The notes below the pieces were generated by a model. The model searched no databases. It was given only the letters and a program-made list of their open reading frames with translations, and was not told where the DNA came from. A stretch of DNA of 64,000 bases from Paraburkholderia bannensis NBRC 103871 (GTDB lineage Bacteria > Pseudomonadota > Gammaproteobacteria > Burkholderiales > Burkholderiaceae): positions 1 to 64,000 of the forward strand of contig NZ_BAYA01000029.1 in assembly GCF_000685015.1 (NCBI RefSeq), written 5' to 3'. Positions 1 to 8,105 of this stretch are shown here, in pieces (the first letter of the stretch is position 1; the number at the start of each line of letters is the position of its first letter). The position numbers were made by a program, and so were the translations under genes.

Positions 1-1
1 G

Positions 2-1462
2 ACGCCCACGCCGCCGCCCTCGCCGCCGCAGCCGCGCGGGCGCGCCGCGCGCAACCAGCCGCAGCAGCCCATGCCGGTGGAAGTCCACACGCCCGCGCCC
101 ACGCCGATGCAGCTCGCGCAGAAGGCCTTCGCGCCGGTGATCGCGCCGCTGGAGACAGGTTTCATCGTGCTGGTGGTGACGATCTTCATCCTGTTGCAGC
201 GCGAGGACTTGCGCGACCGGCTGATCAGCGTGTTCGGCTCCGACGACCTGCACCGCACGACCACGGCCATCAACGACGCCTCCGAGCGCCTGTCGCGCTA
301 CTTCGTCGCGCAGCTAGGGGTGAACGTGTCGGTGGGCGCGGTGCTGGCGGTCGGGCTGGCGGGGATCGGCGTGCCGGGGGCGCTGCTGTTCGGCGCGGTG
401 GCGGCGCTGCTGCGCTTCGTGCCGTACATCGGCATCTGGATCGCCGCCGTGATGGCCACGCTGCTGGCCGCCGCCATCCAGCCGCAATGGACGATGGCAG
501 TGTGGACGCTGATCTTCTTCATCGTCGTCGACGTGGTCGCGGGTCAGTTCGCCGAGCCGATGCTCTATGGCCGCCGCTCGGGCCTCTCGCCGCTCGCGGT
601 GGTGGTGGCGGCGATCTTCTGGAGCTGGCTGTGGGGGCCGATTGGCCTTGTGCTCTCGACGCCGCTCACGCTGTGCATCGTCACGCTTGGGCGTTACGTG
701 GATCGCTTGAACTTTTTGACCATCCTGCTGGGCGACCAGCCCGCGCTCACGCCTGCACAGACCTGCTATCAGCGGCTGCTCGCCGACGATCCGCACGAAG
801 CGCTGTTGCAGGCCGACCGCCTGCTCGCCGACATGCCGCTGATCGACTACTACGAGCAGGTGGTGTTCGAGGGCCTGCGCTTTGCGCGCAACGACGTGCT
901 GCGCGGCGTGCTGCCCGCCGAACAGCTTGCGCGCATCAACCAGGCGCTGCTCGACATCGTCGAGGATCTCGAATCGGTGGACGACTCGCGCCACACGGCG
1001 CGCCGCAAGGGCGAGGAAGTGGAAGTGCCTGTTGAAGTGCCGCACGACGGCCGACTCGTGCTGTGCGTGCCGGGGCGCGGCGCGTTCGACGAGGTGGTCG
1101 CGGCCATCGTCTGCCAGTTGTTGCTGCGCGCGCGCATTCCCTGCACGGCGACGACCTACGACGACGTGCGCAACACCAAGGCAGGCATGGTGGATGCGCT
1201 CGATATTCATGCGATCTGCCTGGTGTCGCTAGACGCCCCGGATTCGCCGCCGTACCTGCGCAACCTGGTGCGGCGCGTGCGCGACCGCGCGCCTGACATG
1301 CCGATCGTGGTCGGCGTGCGGGCCGTGCGTCGCGACGACGGTATGGGGATTGCCGCCAACGACACCGGCACGCACCTCGCTGCGACGCTGCGCGACCTCG
1401 TCGAGGAATGCGGCGTGGCCATGGTGCGCCAGCCGGAGGCCGCCGAGCGCCAGCGCATGTGA
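2..1462 (+). CDS. AI-2E/PerM-family membrane permease, 5'-truncated by the window edge
   Basis: The reading frame is open from base 2, so the true start lies upstream; the ATG at 71 is internal and follows a proline-rich linker. The visible part has a hydrophobic segment near residues 27-42 (counted from 71) and a cluster of membrane helices between about 75 and 215, in the PerM/AI-2E transporter arrangement (PFYIG-like loop followed by a G-P-I-G-L-V-L-S-TPLT segment near 195). Family members are inner-membrane proteins of mostly unknown cargo; only a few are tied to AI-2 export or Na+/H+ exchange. After the last helix comes a soluble tail of about 230 residues that looks like an alpha/beta nucleotide- or cobalamin-binding-like fold (VLCVPGRGAFDEVVAA), which is longer than in E. 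coli PerM. The family is confident; the substrate is unknown. Confidence 0.85.
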   Translation, partial: TPTPPPSPPQPRGRAARNQPQQPMPVEVHTPAPTPMQLAQKAFAPVIAPLETGFIVLVVTIFILLQREDLRDRLISVFGSDDLHRTTTAINDASERLSRYFVAQLGVNVSVGAVLAVGLAGIGVPGALLFGAVAALLRFVPYIGIWIAAVMATLLAAAIQPQWTMAVWTLIFFIVVDVVAGQFAEPMLYGRRSGLSPLAVVVAAIFWSWLWGPIGLVLSTPLTLCIVTLGRYVDRLNFLTILLGDQPALTPAQTCYQRLLADDPHEALLQADRLLADMPLIDYYEQVVFEGLRFARNDVLRGVLPAEQLARINQALLDIVEDLESVDDSRHTARRKGEEVEVPVEVPHDGRLVLCVPGRGAFDEVVAAIVCQLLLRARIPCTATTYDDVRNTKAGMVDALDIHAICLVSLDAPDSPPYLRNLVRRVRDRAPDMPIVVGVRAVRRDDGMGIAANDTGTHLAATLRDLVEECGVAMVRQPEAAERQRM

Positions 1463-1513
1463 CAGCCGCGCATTACAGCTGCGCATGACAGCGGCATGTG
1501 ACAGCGATGTGGC
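1462..1513. repeat. 13-bp tandem repeat, about four copies
   Basis: Directly from the stop codon of the permease gene, four consecutive 13-bp units each begin with ACAGC (1462, 1475, 1488, 1501). The first two are ACAGCCGCGCATT and ACAGCTGCGCATG; the later ones degenerate. No coding function is apparent. It could be slippage-derived or a binding array. Confidence 0.6.
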
Positions 1514-1614
1514 GCTCGCGAGGCAATGATTGTGACAGTCACGTCGGCGTCACATTCAGGCCTGATGATATGCGCCCCTGTGCCCCTGGTTGCGGCATTA
1601 CTAGGAGACATGAA

Positions 1615-1854
1615 TTGTTGAGCCCGCACGAGTTCGCCACGCTGATGTTGATCCGCCACGCGCCGGAACAGATCGACATGAACCGCCACGAACTCGATAC
1701 CCTGCTTGAACGCCAGCTCGTCGCGCTTGAAACGCGCGCCGAAGGCGAGCGCCTGCCGTCGCTCACGACCGCCGGCCGCTCGCTGCTCGAAGCGCTTGGC
1801 CGCGTCGAGCCCGCGCGCGTCGCGCACGACGATATGAGTTTCGATACGCATTGA
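1615..1854 (+). CDS. Small conserved-looking hypothetical protein
   Basis: The frame is open from further upstream, but the best ribosome-binding site (AGGAGA, 1603-1608) sits six bases before a TTG at 1615, followed by another in-frame TTG at 1618. This gives about 79 residues. The ATG at 1610 is out of frame and hits a stop after three codons, so it was not used. The protein reads as helices with the patterns LSPHEFATLMLI and LTTAGRSLLEAL; the latter resembles the wing region of small winged-helix (MarR/PadR-like) DNA-binding proteins, but this is only resemblance. No function is assigned. It sits alone between the permease gene and the toxin-antitoxin pair, in the same orientation. Confidence 0.55.
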   Translation: MLSPHEFATLMLIRHAPEQIDMNRHELDTLLERQLVALETRAEGERLPSLTTAGRSLLEALGRVEPARVAHDDMSFDTH

Positions 1855-1922
1855 GGCCGGTTGAGCCTTTTGCGCTATTGGTCGCTGTCCGCATCTGTCG
1901 CGCCTGTCATTCCCAGTACGGC

Positions 1923-1939
1923 TGCTATCATTGATAGCA
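1923..1939. promoter_or_regulatory. Palindromic operator of the toxin-antitoxin operon
   Basis: A perfect inverted repeat, TGCTATCA-T-TGATAGCA, lies 22 bp before the antitoxin start codon. FitAB and VapBC complexes autoregulate by binding inverted repeats in their own promoters through the ribbon-helix-helix antitoxin, so this is the expected operator. Position and symmetry are seen directly; binding is inferred. Confidence 0.7.
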
Positions 1940-1961
1940 TTGCGTCGTCGAGGAGTCTGAC

Positions 1962-2195
1962 ATGCCCAATCTTCTGGTTCGAAACGTCGATGAGAGCCTC
2001 GTGCAGAGTCTGCGCGAGCGCGCCGCCGCGCACGGCCGCAGCGCTGAGGCTGAGCACCGCGAAATCCTCGCGCAGGCGCTGCGCGGAACCCATCGTCGCA
2101 GCTTTGCCGAAGTCCTGCTGACCATGCCAGAGGTCGGGGAAGACGCCGACTTCGAGCGCACCGACGATGGTGGGGCACCGCATGTTTCTGGTTGA
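1962..2195 (+). CDS. FitA/VapB-type ribbon-helix-helix antitoxin
   Basis: 77 residues, ATG with AGGAG seven bases upstream. The N-terminus (MPNLLVRNVDESLVQSLRER) followed by AAAHGRSAEAEHREIL is the classic FitA-like ribbon-helix-helix signature: a short beta strand for DNA contact and two helices for dimerisation. The C-terminal third should wrap around and inhibit the PIN-domain toxin. Its 3' end overlaps the toxin gene by 14 bp, a typical translationally coupled toxin-antitoxin layout. A 17-bp palindrome immediately upstream is the likely autoregulatory operator. The assignment to the VapB/FitA group is secure; which named subfamily it belongs to is not decided. Confidence 0.88.
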   Translation: MPNLLVRNVDESLVQSLRERAAAHGRSAEAEHREILAQALRGTHRRSFAEVLLTMPEVGEDADFERTDDGGAPHVSG

Positions 2196-2598
2196 TACCA
2201 ACGTCATCAGCGAAGTCCGCAAGCGCGAACGTGCGAATGCCGGCGTGCAGGCATTTTTTCGCGAGGCCGCCCGTGACGAGACAGACATCTACCTGTCTGT
2301 CGTGACGGTCGCGGAGCTTCGGCGCGGCGTCGAGCTGATCCGCCATCGCCGCGATGCGGCGCAGGCGTCACTGCTGGACGCGTGGCTCGTAAGCGTGTTG
2401 CGCGACTATGGCCAATACGTTCTGCCGGTGGACGAGGACGTTGGCCAATTGTGGGGACGGTTGCGCGTGCCGCATCCGGAAAATGCGCTCGACAAGCTGA
2501 TCGCCGCCACCGCCTTGATTCATGACCTCACGGTCGTCACCCGCAACGTCGACGATTTTGCGGGCACTGGCGCCCGTGTGCTCAATCCATTCCAGTAG
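2182..2598 (+). CDS. VapC/FitB-type PIN-domain toxin ribonuclease
   Basis: 138 residues from the ATG at 2182 (an ATG at 2167 adds five residues and is less likely because FLVDTN is the usual N-terminus). PIN-domain acidic residues are all visible: Asp5 (VDTN), Glu45 (VAELRRG), Asp104 (LDKLIAA) and Asp124/Asp125 (RNVDDF). PIN toxins of this group are Mg2+-dependent endoribonucleases that cleave tRNA or rRNA when released from the antitoxin. The motif LPVDEDVGQLWGRL and the ending TRNVDDFAGTGARVLNPF are typical of FitB-like members. It overlaps the antitoxin gene and shares its promoter. Nothing suggests inactivation. Target RNA unknown. Confidence 0.9.
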   Translation: MFLVDTNVISEVRKRERANAGVQAFFREAARDETDIYLSVVTVAELRRGVELIRHRRDAAQASLLDAWLVSVLRDYGQYVLPVDEDVGQLWGRLRVPHPENALDKLIAATALIHDLTVVTRNVDDFAGTGARVLNPFQ

Positions 2599-2941
2599 CA
2601 CCGGACTCGATGCGTGCGCACCCATCTTGCGCGCGCATTCCGTGCGCGCAAAAAAAATCGCCGGCGGTCACCCGCCGGCGTTCAAGACTTCGACTCTGCA
2701 TGGTCCCAGAATGAACGGGGACAGGGTATGGTGCGCGGCGCCCGCACCGGCAAGTCAGTCGGCCCGCTGCCGTGCTCCATAGCCTGATTAACGGTTATCG
2801 CGGCAAAAGGTTGAATGCGGAAAAACCCGCTTGCTCCTCAACCCTGGCCGCGCCCGTAATCGGTAAAAAAGACCTTCCTGCAAGGCGCAAAACGTTTTCA
2901 CGCTGGTTTCACGCCCTGCTTCGTGCGGCCTCGTTTTTCGT
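2599..2941. other. Gene-free stretch between two convergent genes
   Basis: 343 bp between the toxin gene and the dehydrogenase gene, whose 3' ends face each other. It holds one clear terminator hairpin (2650-2680) and a weak imperfect inverted repeat around 2810-2850 (GGTTGA ... TCAACC). No open frame looks coding and no tRNA-like fold was recognised. Confidence 0.6.
2650..2680 (-). terminator. Rho-independent terminator for the minus strand
   Basis: Nine-base-pair GC stem CGCCGGCGG / CCGCCGGCG with a 4-nt loop (2668-2671). On the minus strand it is followed by a run of eight T (2650-2657 read in reverse). It lies about 260 bp beyond the stop codon of the dehydrogenase gene and would end that transcript. 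Confidence 0.75.
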
Positions 2942-4333
2942 TTAGCGGCGATCCACCCACACGGTCTGGACGTTGCAGAACTCGTGCATGCCGAAGCTCG
3001 ACAGTTCGCGCCCGAAGCCGCTCTTCTTCACGCCGCCCACGGTCACGCGCGGATCGGTCGCGACGTCGCCGTTGATGAAGACCGCGCCGGTGTCCATCTG
3101 CGCGGCCAGGGCGTTCGCACGCTCCACGTCGCGCGACCAGATCGTGCCGCCCAGGCCGAATTCGCTGTCGTTCGCGAGATCGACGGCATGCTGCGCGTCG
3201 CGCGCCACCACGATTGCCGCAACCGGCCCGAACAGCTCTTCCTTGAAGGCCGTCATGCCGGGGCGCACGTCGGCGAGAATCGTCGGCGCGTAGTAGTTGC
3301 CCGCGCCTTCGATCTTGTCGCCGCCCAGCACGAGGCGTGCACCTTCGGCGATTGAGCGCTCGACCTGGTTGTGCAGTTCGTCGCGCAGGTCGTAGCGCGC
3401 CATCGGGCCGATGAAGGTGCTGTCTTCGCGCGGCGCACCGATGCGCAGCGCCTTCACGGCTTCGACAAAACGCGCTTCGAATTCGGCGGCAATGCTTTGT
3501 TCGACGATCAGGCGCTTGGCGGCCAGGCACACCTGGCCCGTATTGCCGTAGCGACCCAGCACGGCGGAGCGCACGGCTTCGTCAAGATCGGCGTCGGCCA
3601 GCACGATAAACGCGTCCGAGCCGCCCAGTTCCAGCACGCACTTCTTGAGCGCCGCGCCCGCCTGCTGGGCGATGGCCGCGCCTGCGCGCACGCTGCCCGT
3701 GACCGCGACGGCGGCGATGCGCGCGTCGGCGATCACCGGCGCGACGCGCTCGGGCGGCAGGTTGAGGACTTCGAACGCGCCTGCGGGCAGATCGGTGGCG
3801 GCGAGCGCGTCGCGCAGCAGGTAGGCGCTGCCCATCACGTTGGGCGCGTGCTTGAGCACGTAGGTGTTGCCCGCGAGCAGCATGCTCACCGCGCCGCGCA
3901 GCACTTGCCAGATCGGGAAGTTCCACGGCATGACCGCGAGAATCGGCCCGAGCGGGCGGAATTCCTGGCGCGCGACGCCGGCCGGCACCGGCACATTCAG
4001 GGGCGCGAGCATGGCGGGGCCGTTTTCGGCGTACCACTCGGCCAGGGCTGCGCACTTTTCGACTTCGCCGCGCGCCTGGGCGATGGGCTTGCCCATTTCG
4101 TCGGCGATCATCGTCGCGAAGGCCTGCTTGCGCTCGCGCAGCACGTGAGCGAACTGCACCAGCACGGCGGCGCGCTGCGCAACGCTCGTGTCGCGCCAGA
4201 CGCGCGCGGCGCTGGCGGTGCGCACGAGCGCCGCTTCCACGGCCACTTCGCTGTCGAACGCGTAGGTCGCGAGGATTTCGCCGTTGGCGGGGTTGCGCGA
4301 GACGGCGCCGGTCGTGTCGGGGGTTGCGGTCAT
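2942..4333 (-). CDS. sad: NAD(P)-dependent succinate-semialdehyde dehydrogenase, Sad/YneI type
   Basis: 463 residues, the length of E. coli Sad (YneI), and alike throughout. It oxidises succinate semialdehyde to succinate in the cytoplasm, at the end of 4-aminobutyrate breakdown. Aldehyde dehydrogenase landmarks: MPWNFPIWQVLRGA near 135-148, VTGSVRAGAAI near 211, catalytic base Glu235 (VLELGGSD), nucleophile Cys269 (NTGQVCLAAKR), and the C-terminal SGFGRELSSFGMHEFCN. The start at 4333 has AGGAG five bases upstream; an upstream in-frame ATG would add 56 residues with no homology. It is divergent from a LysR gene at 4487, its probable regulator. A three-copy 11-bp repeat lies in its leader. Sad versus GabD: overall similarity favours Sad. 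Confidence 0.9.
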   Translation of the reverse strand: MTATPDTTGAVSRNPANGEILATYAFDSEVAVEAALVRTASAARVWRDTSVAQRAAVLVQFAHVLRERKQAFATMIADEMGKPIAQARGEVEKCAALAEWYAENGPAMLAPLNVPVPAGVARQEFRPLGPILAVMPWNFPIWQVLRGAVSMLLAGNTYVLKHAPNVMGSAYLLRDALAATDLPAGAFEVLNLPPERVAPVIADARIAAVAVTGSVRAGAAIAQQAGAALKKCVLELGGSDAFIVLADADLDEAVRSAVLGRYGNTGQVCLAAKRLIVEQSIAAEFEARFVEAVKALRIGAPREDSTFIGPMARYDLRDELHNQVERSIAEGARLVLGGDKIEGAGNYYAPTILADVRPGMTAFKEELFGPVAAIVVARDAQHAVDLANDSEFGLGGTIWSRDVERANALAAQMDTGAVFINGDVATDPRVTVGGVKKSGFGRELSSFGMHEFCNVQTVWVDRR

Positions 4334-4354
4334 GCTGTGCTCCTGAGAAGGAAA

Positions 4355-4387
4355 CGGGATCGAATCGGGATCAAATCGGGATCGATG
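4355..4387. repeat. 11-bp tandem repeat, three copies
   Basis: CGGGATCGAAT, CGGGATCAAAT and CGGGATCGATG follow each other without gaps, about 22-54 bp upstream of the dehydrogenase start codon. The 11-bp period places each copy on nearly the same face of the helix. Confidence 0.65.
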
Positions 4388-4486
4388 CGTCGATGAATGC
4401 GGCATTGCTTGAGTGACAGGATACGATCTGGCAATCCTCAGTAAAAGTGAATAATATTGAATAAATTGTTCTCTCGGAGTGAGGGT

Positions 4487-5392
4487 ATGGAGCTGGCTCA
4501 ACTACTGATCTTTCGCGAAATCGCCGATGCAGGCAGCGTGCAGGCCGCCGCGCAGCGGCTGCACCGCGTGCCGTCCAATCTCACGACGCGCCTGCGCCAG
4601 CTGGAGGAAGAGTTGGGCGCGGAGTTGTTCATCCGGGAAAAGATGCGCCTGCGCCTGTCGTCGACGGGCGCAGCGTTTCTCGACTACACGCGTCGCATCC
4701 TCGATCTCGTCGATGAAGCGAAGCTGTCCGTCGCGGGTGACGAGCCGCGCGGCGTGCTGCCGCTCGGCTCGCTGGAAAGCACCGCGGCCGTGCGCATTCC
4801 GCCGGTGCTGGCGGCGTTTCATCGGCGTTATCCGGAAGTGGCGCTCGATCTCTCGACCGGGCCGTCGGGAGAACTGATCGATCGCGTGCTGGAGGGGGAG
4901 CTGGCGGCGGCGTTCGTCGATGGCCCGGTGTCGCATCCCGCGCTCACGGGTGTGCCGGTTTTCAGCGAGGAACTGGTGCTGATTTCGGCGACCGGCCGCA
5001 AGCCGATCAAGCGCGCCAGGGACGTGAACGGCGCGAACATCTACGCGTTCCGCTCGAACTGTTCATACCGGCGGACGTTCGAGCGCTGGTTCGAAGAAGA
5101 CCACGCCGCGCCGGGGCGCGTGTTCGAACTGGAGTCGTATCACGGCATGCTGGCATGCGTGTCGGCGGGGGCCGGTCTCGCGCTGCTGCCTGCGAGCCTG
5201 CTGGAAAGCATGCCCAGCCGCGCATCGGTGATGGCGCACAAGCTGCCGGTGTCGGTGCGTGCGGTGACGATTTATCTGGTGTGGCGCAGCGACCTGCGCG
5301 CGCCCGCGGCGCTGCAGCGGCTGGTTGAAATGCTGGAGGTAGAGCGGCGTGCCGGCGTCGATGCCGAGGCAAGCGCGACGCAAAGCGCTTGA
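4487..5392 (+). CDS. LysR-family transcriptional regulator, divergent from sad
   Basis: 301 residues from the ATG at 4487, preceded by GGAGTGAGGG; an earlier ATG at 4457 would add ten residues ahead of the usual LysR start. The N-terminal winged helix (MELAQLLIFREIADAGSV ... VPSNLTTRLRQLEEELGAELF, residues 1-60) is followed by a periplasmic-binding-like effector domain (about 90-295). The HTH uses V-P-S-N-L-T, the pattern of the subgroup that includes regulators of aldehyde dehydrogenases and drug transporters. Family members are DNA-binding tetramers whose effector is often a pathway intermediate; here succinate semialdehyde or a related compound is a reasonable guess from the divergent sad gene. 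Confidence 0.9.
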   Translation: MELAQLLIFREIADAGSVQAAAQRLHRVPSNLTTRLRQLEEELGAELFIREKMRLRLSSTGAAFLDYTRRILDLVDEAKLSVAGDEPRGVLPLGSLESTAAVRIPPVLAAFHRRYPEVALDLSTGPSGELIDRVLEGELAAAFVDGPVSHPALTGVPVFSEELVLISATGRKPIKRARDVNGANIYAFRSNCSYRRTFERWFEEDHAAPGRVFELESYHGMLACVSAGAGLALLPASLLESMPSRASVMAHKLPVSVRAVTIYLVWRSDLRAPAALQRLVEMLEVERRAGVDAEASATQSA

Positions 5393-5397
5393 AAAGC

Positions 5398-5484
5398 GCT
5401 CCGGCGCGAGCTTAAGCACGCCGGAGCGAACCCCAGTCCAGACCGGCTCAGCGAGCGGCCCAGGCAGTCTCGGAGAAGACTGGG
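5398..5484. repeat. Nested inverted repeats between convergent genes
   Basis: GCTCCGGCG (5398-5406) pairs with CGCCGGAGC (5419-5427), a nine-base stem right after the LysR stop codon. Further on, CCCAGTC (5432-5438) pairs with GACTGGG (5478-5484). No T-run follows, so these are not classical terminators, but they may slow transcripts or protect mRNA ends. Confidence 0.45.
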
Positions 5485-5579
5485 CGCATCGTAGCAAGCG
5501 ACCCTGCGCGCGTGAACGAAGTCTTTGGCATAACGAAATCAGCGCGTGGGTTCAAAGCGGTTCGGACGCGCGCTGCGGT

Positions 5580-7046
5580 TCAGTCATGCGCATGCAGCCG
5601 CCGATGCAGCGGCCCGAGCGCCATCGACAGCAGCACGCACACGCCCAGAATCGCCACTAGCGCGAACATCGACGCCTTGAAACCCGCCGCATAGTCGAGC
5701 GCGCCAGGATGCGCGCCCAGCCGCGCGAAGAACAGCCCGCCGAGCGTCGCCGCGCCCACGGCCGCGCCGATCTGCAGCATCGCCGTGACCATGCCCGACG
5801 CGACGCCTGCGCGCGCCGGTTCGACTTCGGCGAGGACGATGCGCACCACCGAAGGCAGCACGAGGCCCTGCCCAATCCCCATCGCCGCCAGCCCGACATA
5901 GAACAGCGCGCCCGGCGCCGTGGCGCCCGCAAGCGTTGCTGCCGTGGCCAGACCCAGCGCGATCAGCACATAACCGAGCGTGAGCACGCGATAGCCGCCG
6001 ATGCGCGCGACCAGACGCGGCATCAGCAGCGGACTCGATAGAAAGCCGACGCCGAACGGCAGGATCGCGAACCCCGAAGCCAGCGGCGACCAGTGCAGCC
6101 CACTCTGCAGATAAATGCCGTAGCTCAGGAAGAACGCGCTCAGCAGATAGAACAGGAACGCCAGCGCGAGCCCCAGCGCCACGACGGGATTGCGCAACAG
6201 CCGCACGTCGAGCAGCGGATCCTTGCCTGCCGCGAGCGTGCGCGATTCCACACGCAGCAGCAAGCCGAGCACCGGCACCGACGCCGCCAGGCAGAACAGC
6301 ATCCACGCGGGCCAGCCGTCTTCGCGTCCGCGCGTGAGCGGATACACCAGCATCAGCAGAAAGAGCGACAGCAGCAGCGTGCCGGGGATGTCGATGCGCG
6401 CGCCGCGCGGCGGGCGGCTTTCCGGAATGAAGCGCCAGCTGCCGAGCAGGGCCAGCAGGCCAATCGGCAGGTTGACGAGAAAGATCGCGCGCCAGCCCAG
6501 GCCAAACGGATGCAGGCTGATGAGCGCGCCGCCGCCCAGCTGGCCGATCACGGCCGCGACGCCGAACACGAAGCCGTAGAGGCCCATCACGCGCACCTGC
6601 TCGTGCGGGGCGTAGACGCTGCGGATCGTCGCCAGCACCTGCGGCGCGAGCACGGCGGCGAAGAGGCCCTGGAGGATGCGACCGAACACGAGCACCGTGC
6701 CGTCCGTGGCCAGCCCGCAAAGCGTCGACGCCACCACGAAGCCCGCCATGCCGATCATGAACATGCGCTTGCGACCGTAGAGATCGCCCAGGCGCCCGCC
6801 GGTGATCTGCGCGACGGCGTTGGCGCAGGCGTAGGCCGAGACCACCAGCTGCAACTGCGAGGCGCTGGCGGCGAGGCCGTCGTGAATCGCGGGCATCGCC
6901 AGGTTGACGATGAAGTAATCGAGCGGCGGCAGGATCGCGCCGATCAGCAGGACGAGCAGCGCCCAGCCGGAATGGCCGTGCGCGGCGGCGCCGGAGGATG
7001 GGGCCGCGACGGTTGGCGGCGCGGCGGTGAACGTGTTGTCGGACAT
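5580..7046 (-). CDS. MFS drug-efflux transporter, DHA2 (EmrB/QacA) type
   Basis: 488 residues from the ATG at 7046 (the open frame reaches 7115 but the extra 23 residues are hydrophilic and lack a ribosome-binding site). About 14 hydrophobic segments, the count for DHA2 proton-drug antiporters. Motif A is seen as GGRLGDLYGRKRMFMIG (about residues 80-96). The first helix contains GAILPPLDYFIVNLAMPAI, a form of the family's motif D1. It should export a small hydrophobic compound across the inner membrane; substrate unknown. No membrane-fusion partner is adjacent, so it probably acts alone. It is divergent from a LysR gene at 7205 across 158 bp holding two palindromes, implying local control. 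Confidence 0.88.
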   Translation of the reverse strand: MSDNTFTAAPPTVAAPSSGAAAHGHSGWALLVLLIGAILPPLDYFIVNLAMPAIHDGLAASASQLQLVVSAYACANAVAQITGGRLGDLYGRKRMFMIGMAGFVVASTLCGLATDGTVLVFGRILQGLFAAVLAPQVLATIRSVYAPHEQVRVMGLYGFVFGVAAVIGQLGGGALISLHPFGLGWRAIFLVNLPIGLLALLGSWRFIPESRPPRGARIDIPGTLLLSLFLLMLVYPLTRGREDGWPAWMLFCLAASVPVLGLLLRVESRTLAAGKDPLLDVRLLRNPVVALGLALAFLFYLLSAFFLSYGIYLQSGLHWSPLASGFAILPFGVGFLSSPLLMPRLVARIGGYRVLTLGYVLIALGLATAATLAGATAPGALFYVGLAAMGIGQGLVLPSVVRIVLAEVEPARAGVASGMVTAMLQIGAAVGAATLGGLFFARLGAHPGALDYAAGFKASMFALVAILGVCVLLSMALGPLHRRLHAHD

Positions 7047-7116
7047 GGCGAACCTGTCTTTGAAGTGGCCGATGCAGGGCAATGCTTTGGCGCGCTGCAC
7101 CATTCGGGATCCCATT

Positions 7117-7128
7117 GTGCTATAGCAC
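7117..7128. promoter_or_regulatory. 12-bp perfect palindrome in the MFS promoter region
   Basis: GTGCTATAGCAC, self-complementary, 71 bp upstream of the MFS exporter start and 77 bp upstream of the LysR gene. A candidate operator or promoter-overlapping site. Confidence 0.45.
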
Positions 7129-7161
7129 GCATCCGGCGGAAAAGCGGGAATAGGTGGTACT

Positions 7162-7184
7162 ATCCATCGACTTATTCGATGGAT
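7162..7184. promoter_or_regulatory. Candidate LysR operator
   Basis: Perfect inverted repeat with nine-base arms, ATCCATCGA-CTTAT-TCGATGGAT, 20 bp upstream of the LysR start codon. LysR proteins bind interrupted dyads near their own promoter, so this is the best candidate for autoregulation and for control of the divergent exporter. Confidence 0.6.
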
Positions 7185-7204
7185 GGAAAAGGCAGGGTAG
7201 TGGC

Positions 7205-8077
7205 ATGCGTGGTTTCGAACTCGACCAGTTGCGCACCTTCACGGTAGTGGTGGACGCGGGCAGCCTGACGGCCGCTGCGCCTTCGCTGCATCTGTCGCAG
7301 TCCACGGTCAGCGAGCAGATGCGCAAGCTTGAAGCGCGCGCTGGCGTGCCGCTATTCGTGCGCAGCAAGCGCGGCGTCGAGACCACGCCGGCAGGCGCGC
7401 GCCTGCTCACGCACGCGCGGCGCATCGTGGCGCTCAACGAAGCCGCCTTCGACGACGTGCGCGGCCAGGCGATCAAGGGCGAACTGCGCGTCGCCATCAC
7501 CGACTACTACCGCACGCACGAAGTCGCGGGCATGCTTGCGCGCCTGCGCGAGTGCTACCCGCAACTGAGCCTGCACGTGAGCACGATGAAGAGCGTCGAG
7601 ATCGAGCAGGCGCACGCGCGCGGCCAGATCGACCTGGGCGTGGTGATGAACATGTCGGTGGGCGCGGTGCGGCCCGCGAGCGGCGACGCGCGCTGGGTGC
7701 TGCGCCGTGAGCCGCTGCATTGGGTGGCGTCGCCCCTGCTCGCGGAGTCGCTGCCCGACCCGCTGCCGCTGGTCTTGCTGCCGAACGACTGCATGCTGCA
7801 CCAGATCGCGGTGCATTCGCTGGAGGAGCAGGGCCGCGCCTTTGTGATGGGGCATAGCGCATCGGGCGTGGCGGGCTTGCAGTCGATGCTCGCTGCCGGG
7901 CTGGGCGTGGGGTGCCTGTGCGCGTCGGCGGTGCCGGACGGCCTCGTGCGGCTGTCCGCGCGCCATAAGCTGCCCGCGTTGCCGGAAGCGGTGTTCTCGC
8001 TGACGCCGCCGCTGCCCGGCGAAAACGAGACCGTGACACAGGCCCGCGAGGTATTGGCGCGGCAGTTGCTGGTTTAA
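7205..8077 (+). CDS. LysR-family regulator, divergent from the MFS exporter gene
   Basis: 290 residues from the ATG at 7205, where the standard N-terminus begins (MRGFELDQLRTFTVVVDAGS). Winged helix at about 1-60 with LSQSTVSEQMRKLEARAGVPLF; effector-binding domain at about 90-285. Upstream of the start lies a strong inverted repeat (7162-7184). Position suggests it regulates the divergent DHA2 exporter gene in response to the exporter's substrate. The C-terminal half contains GHSASGVAGLQSMLAAGLGVGCL, the usual LysR second-subdomain hinge region. No adjacent metabolic gene gives a further clue. Confidence 0.9.
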   Translation: MRGFELDQLRTFTVVVDAGSLTAAAPSLHLSQSTVSEQMRKLEARAGVPLFVRSKRGVETTPAGARLLTHARRIVALNEAAFDDVRGQAIKGELRVAITDYYRTHEVAGMLARLRECYPQLSLHVSTMKSVEIEQAHARGQIDLGVVMNMSVGAVRPASGDARWVLRREPLHWVASPLLAESLPDPLPLVLLPNDCMLHQIAVHSLEEQGRAFVMGHSASGVAGLQSMLAAGLGVGCLCASAVPDGLVRLSARHKLPALPEAVFSLTPPLPGENETVTQAREVLARQLLV

Positions 8078-8105
8078 ACGCTGCGCAGCGTCGGATCTTT
8101 GGCGC

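Noticed and set aside
314..1210. 298-codon minus-strand frame over the permease gene
   Set aside because: Low-complexity His/Arg-rich shadow without domain or ribosome-binding site.
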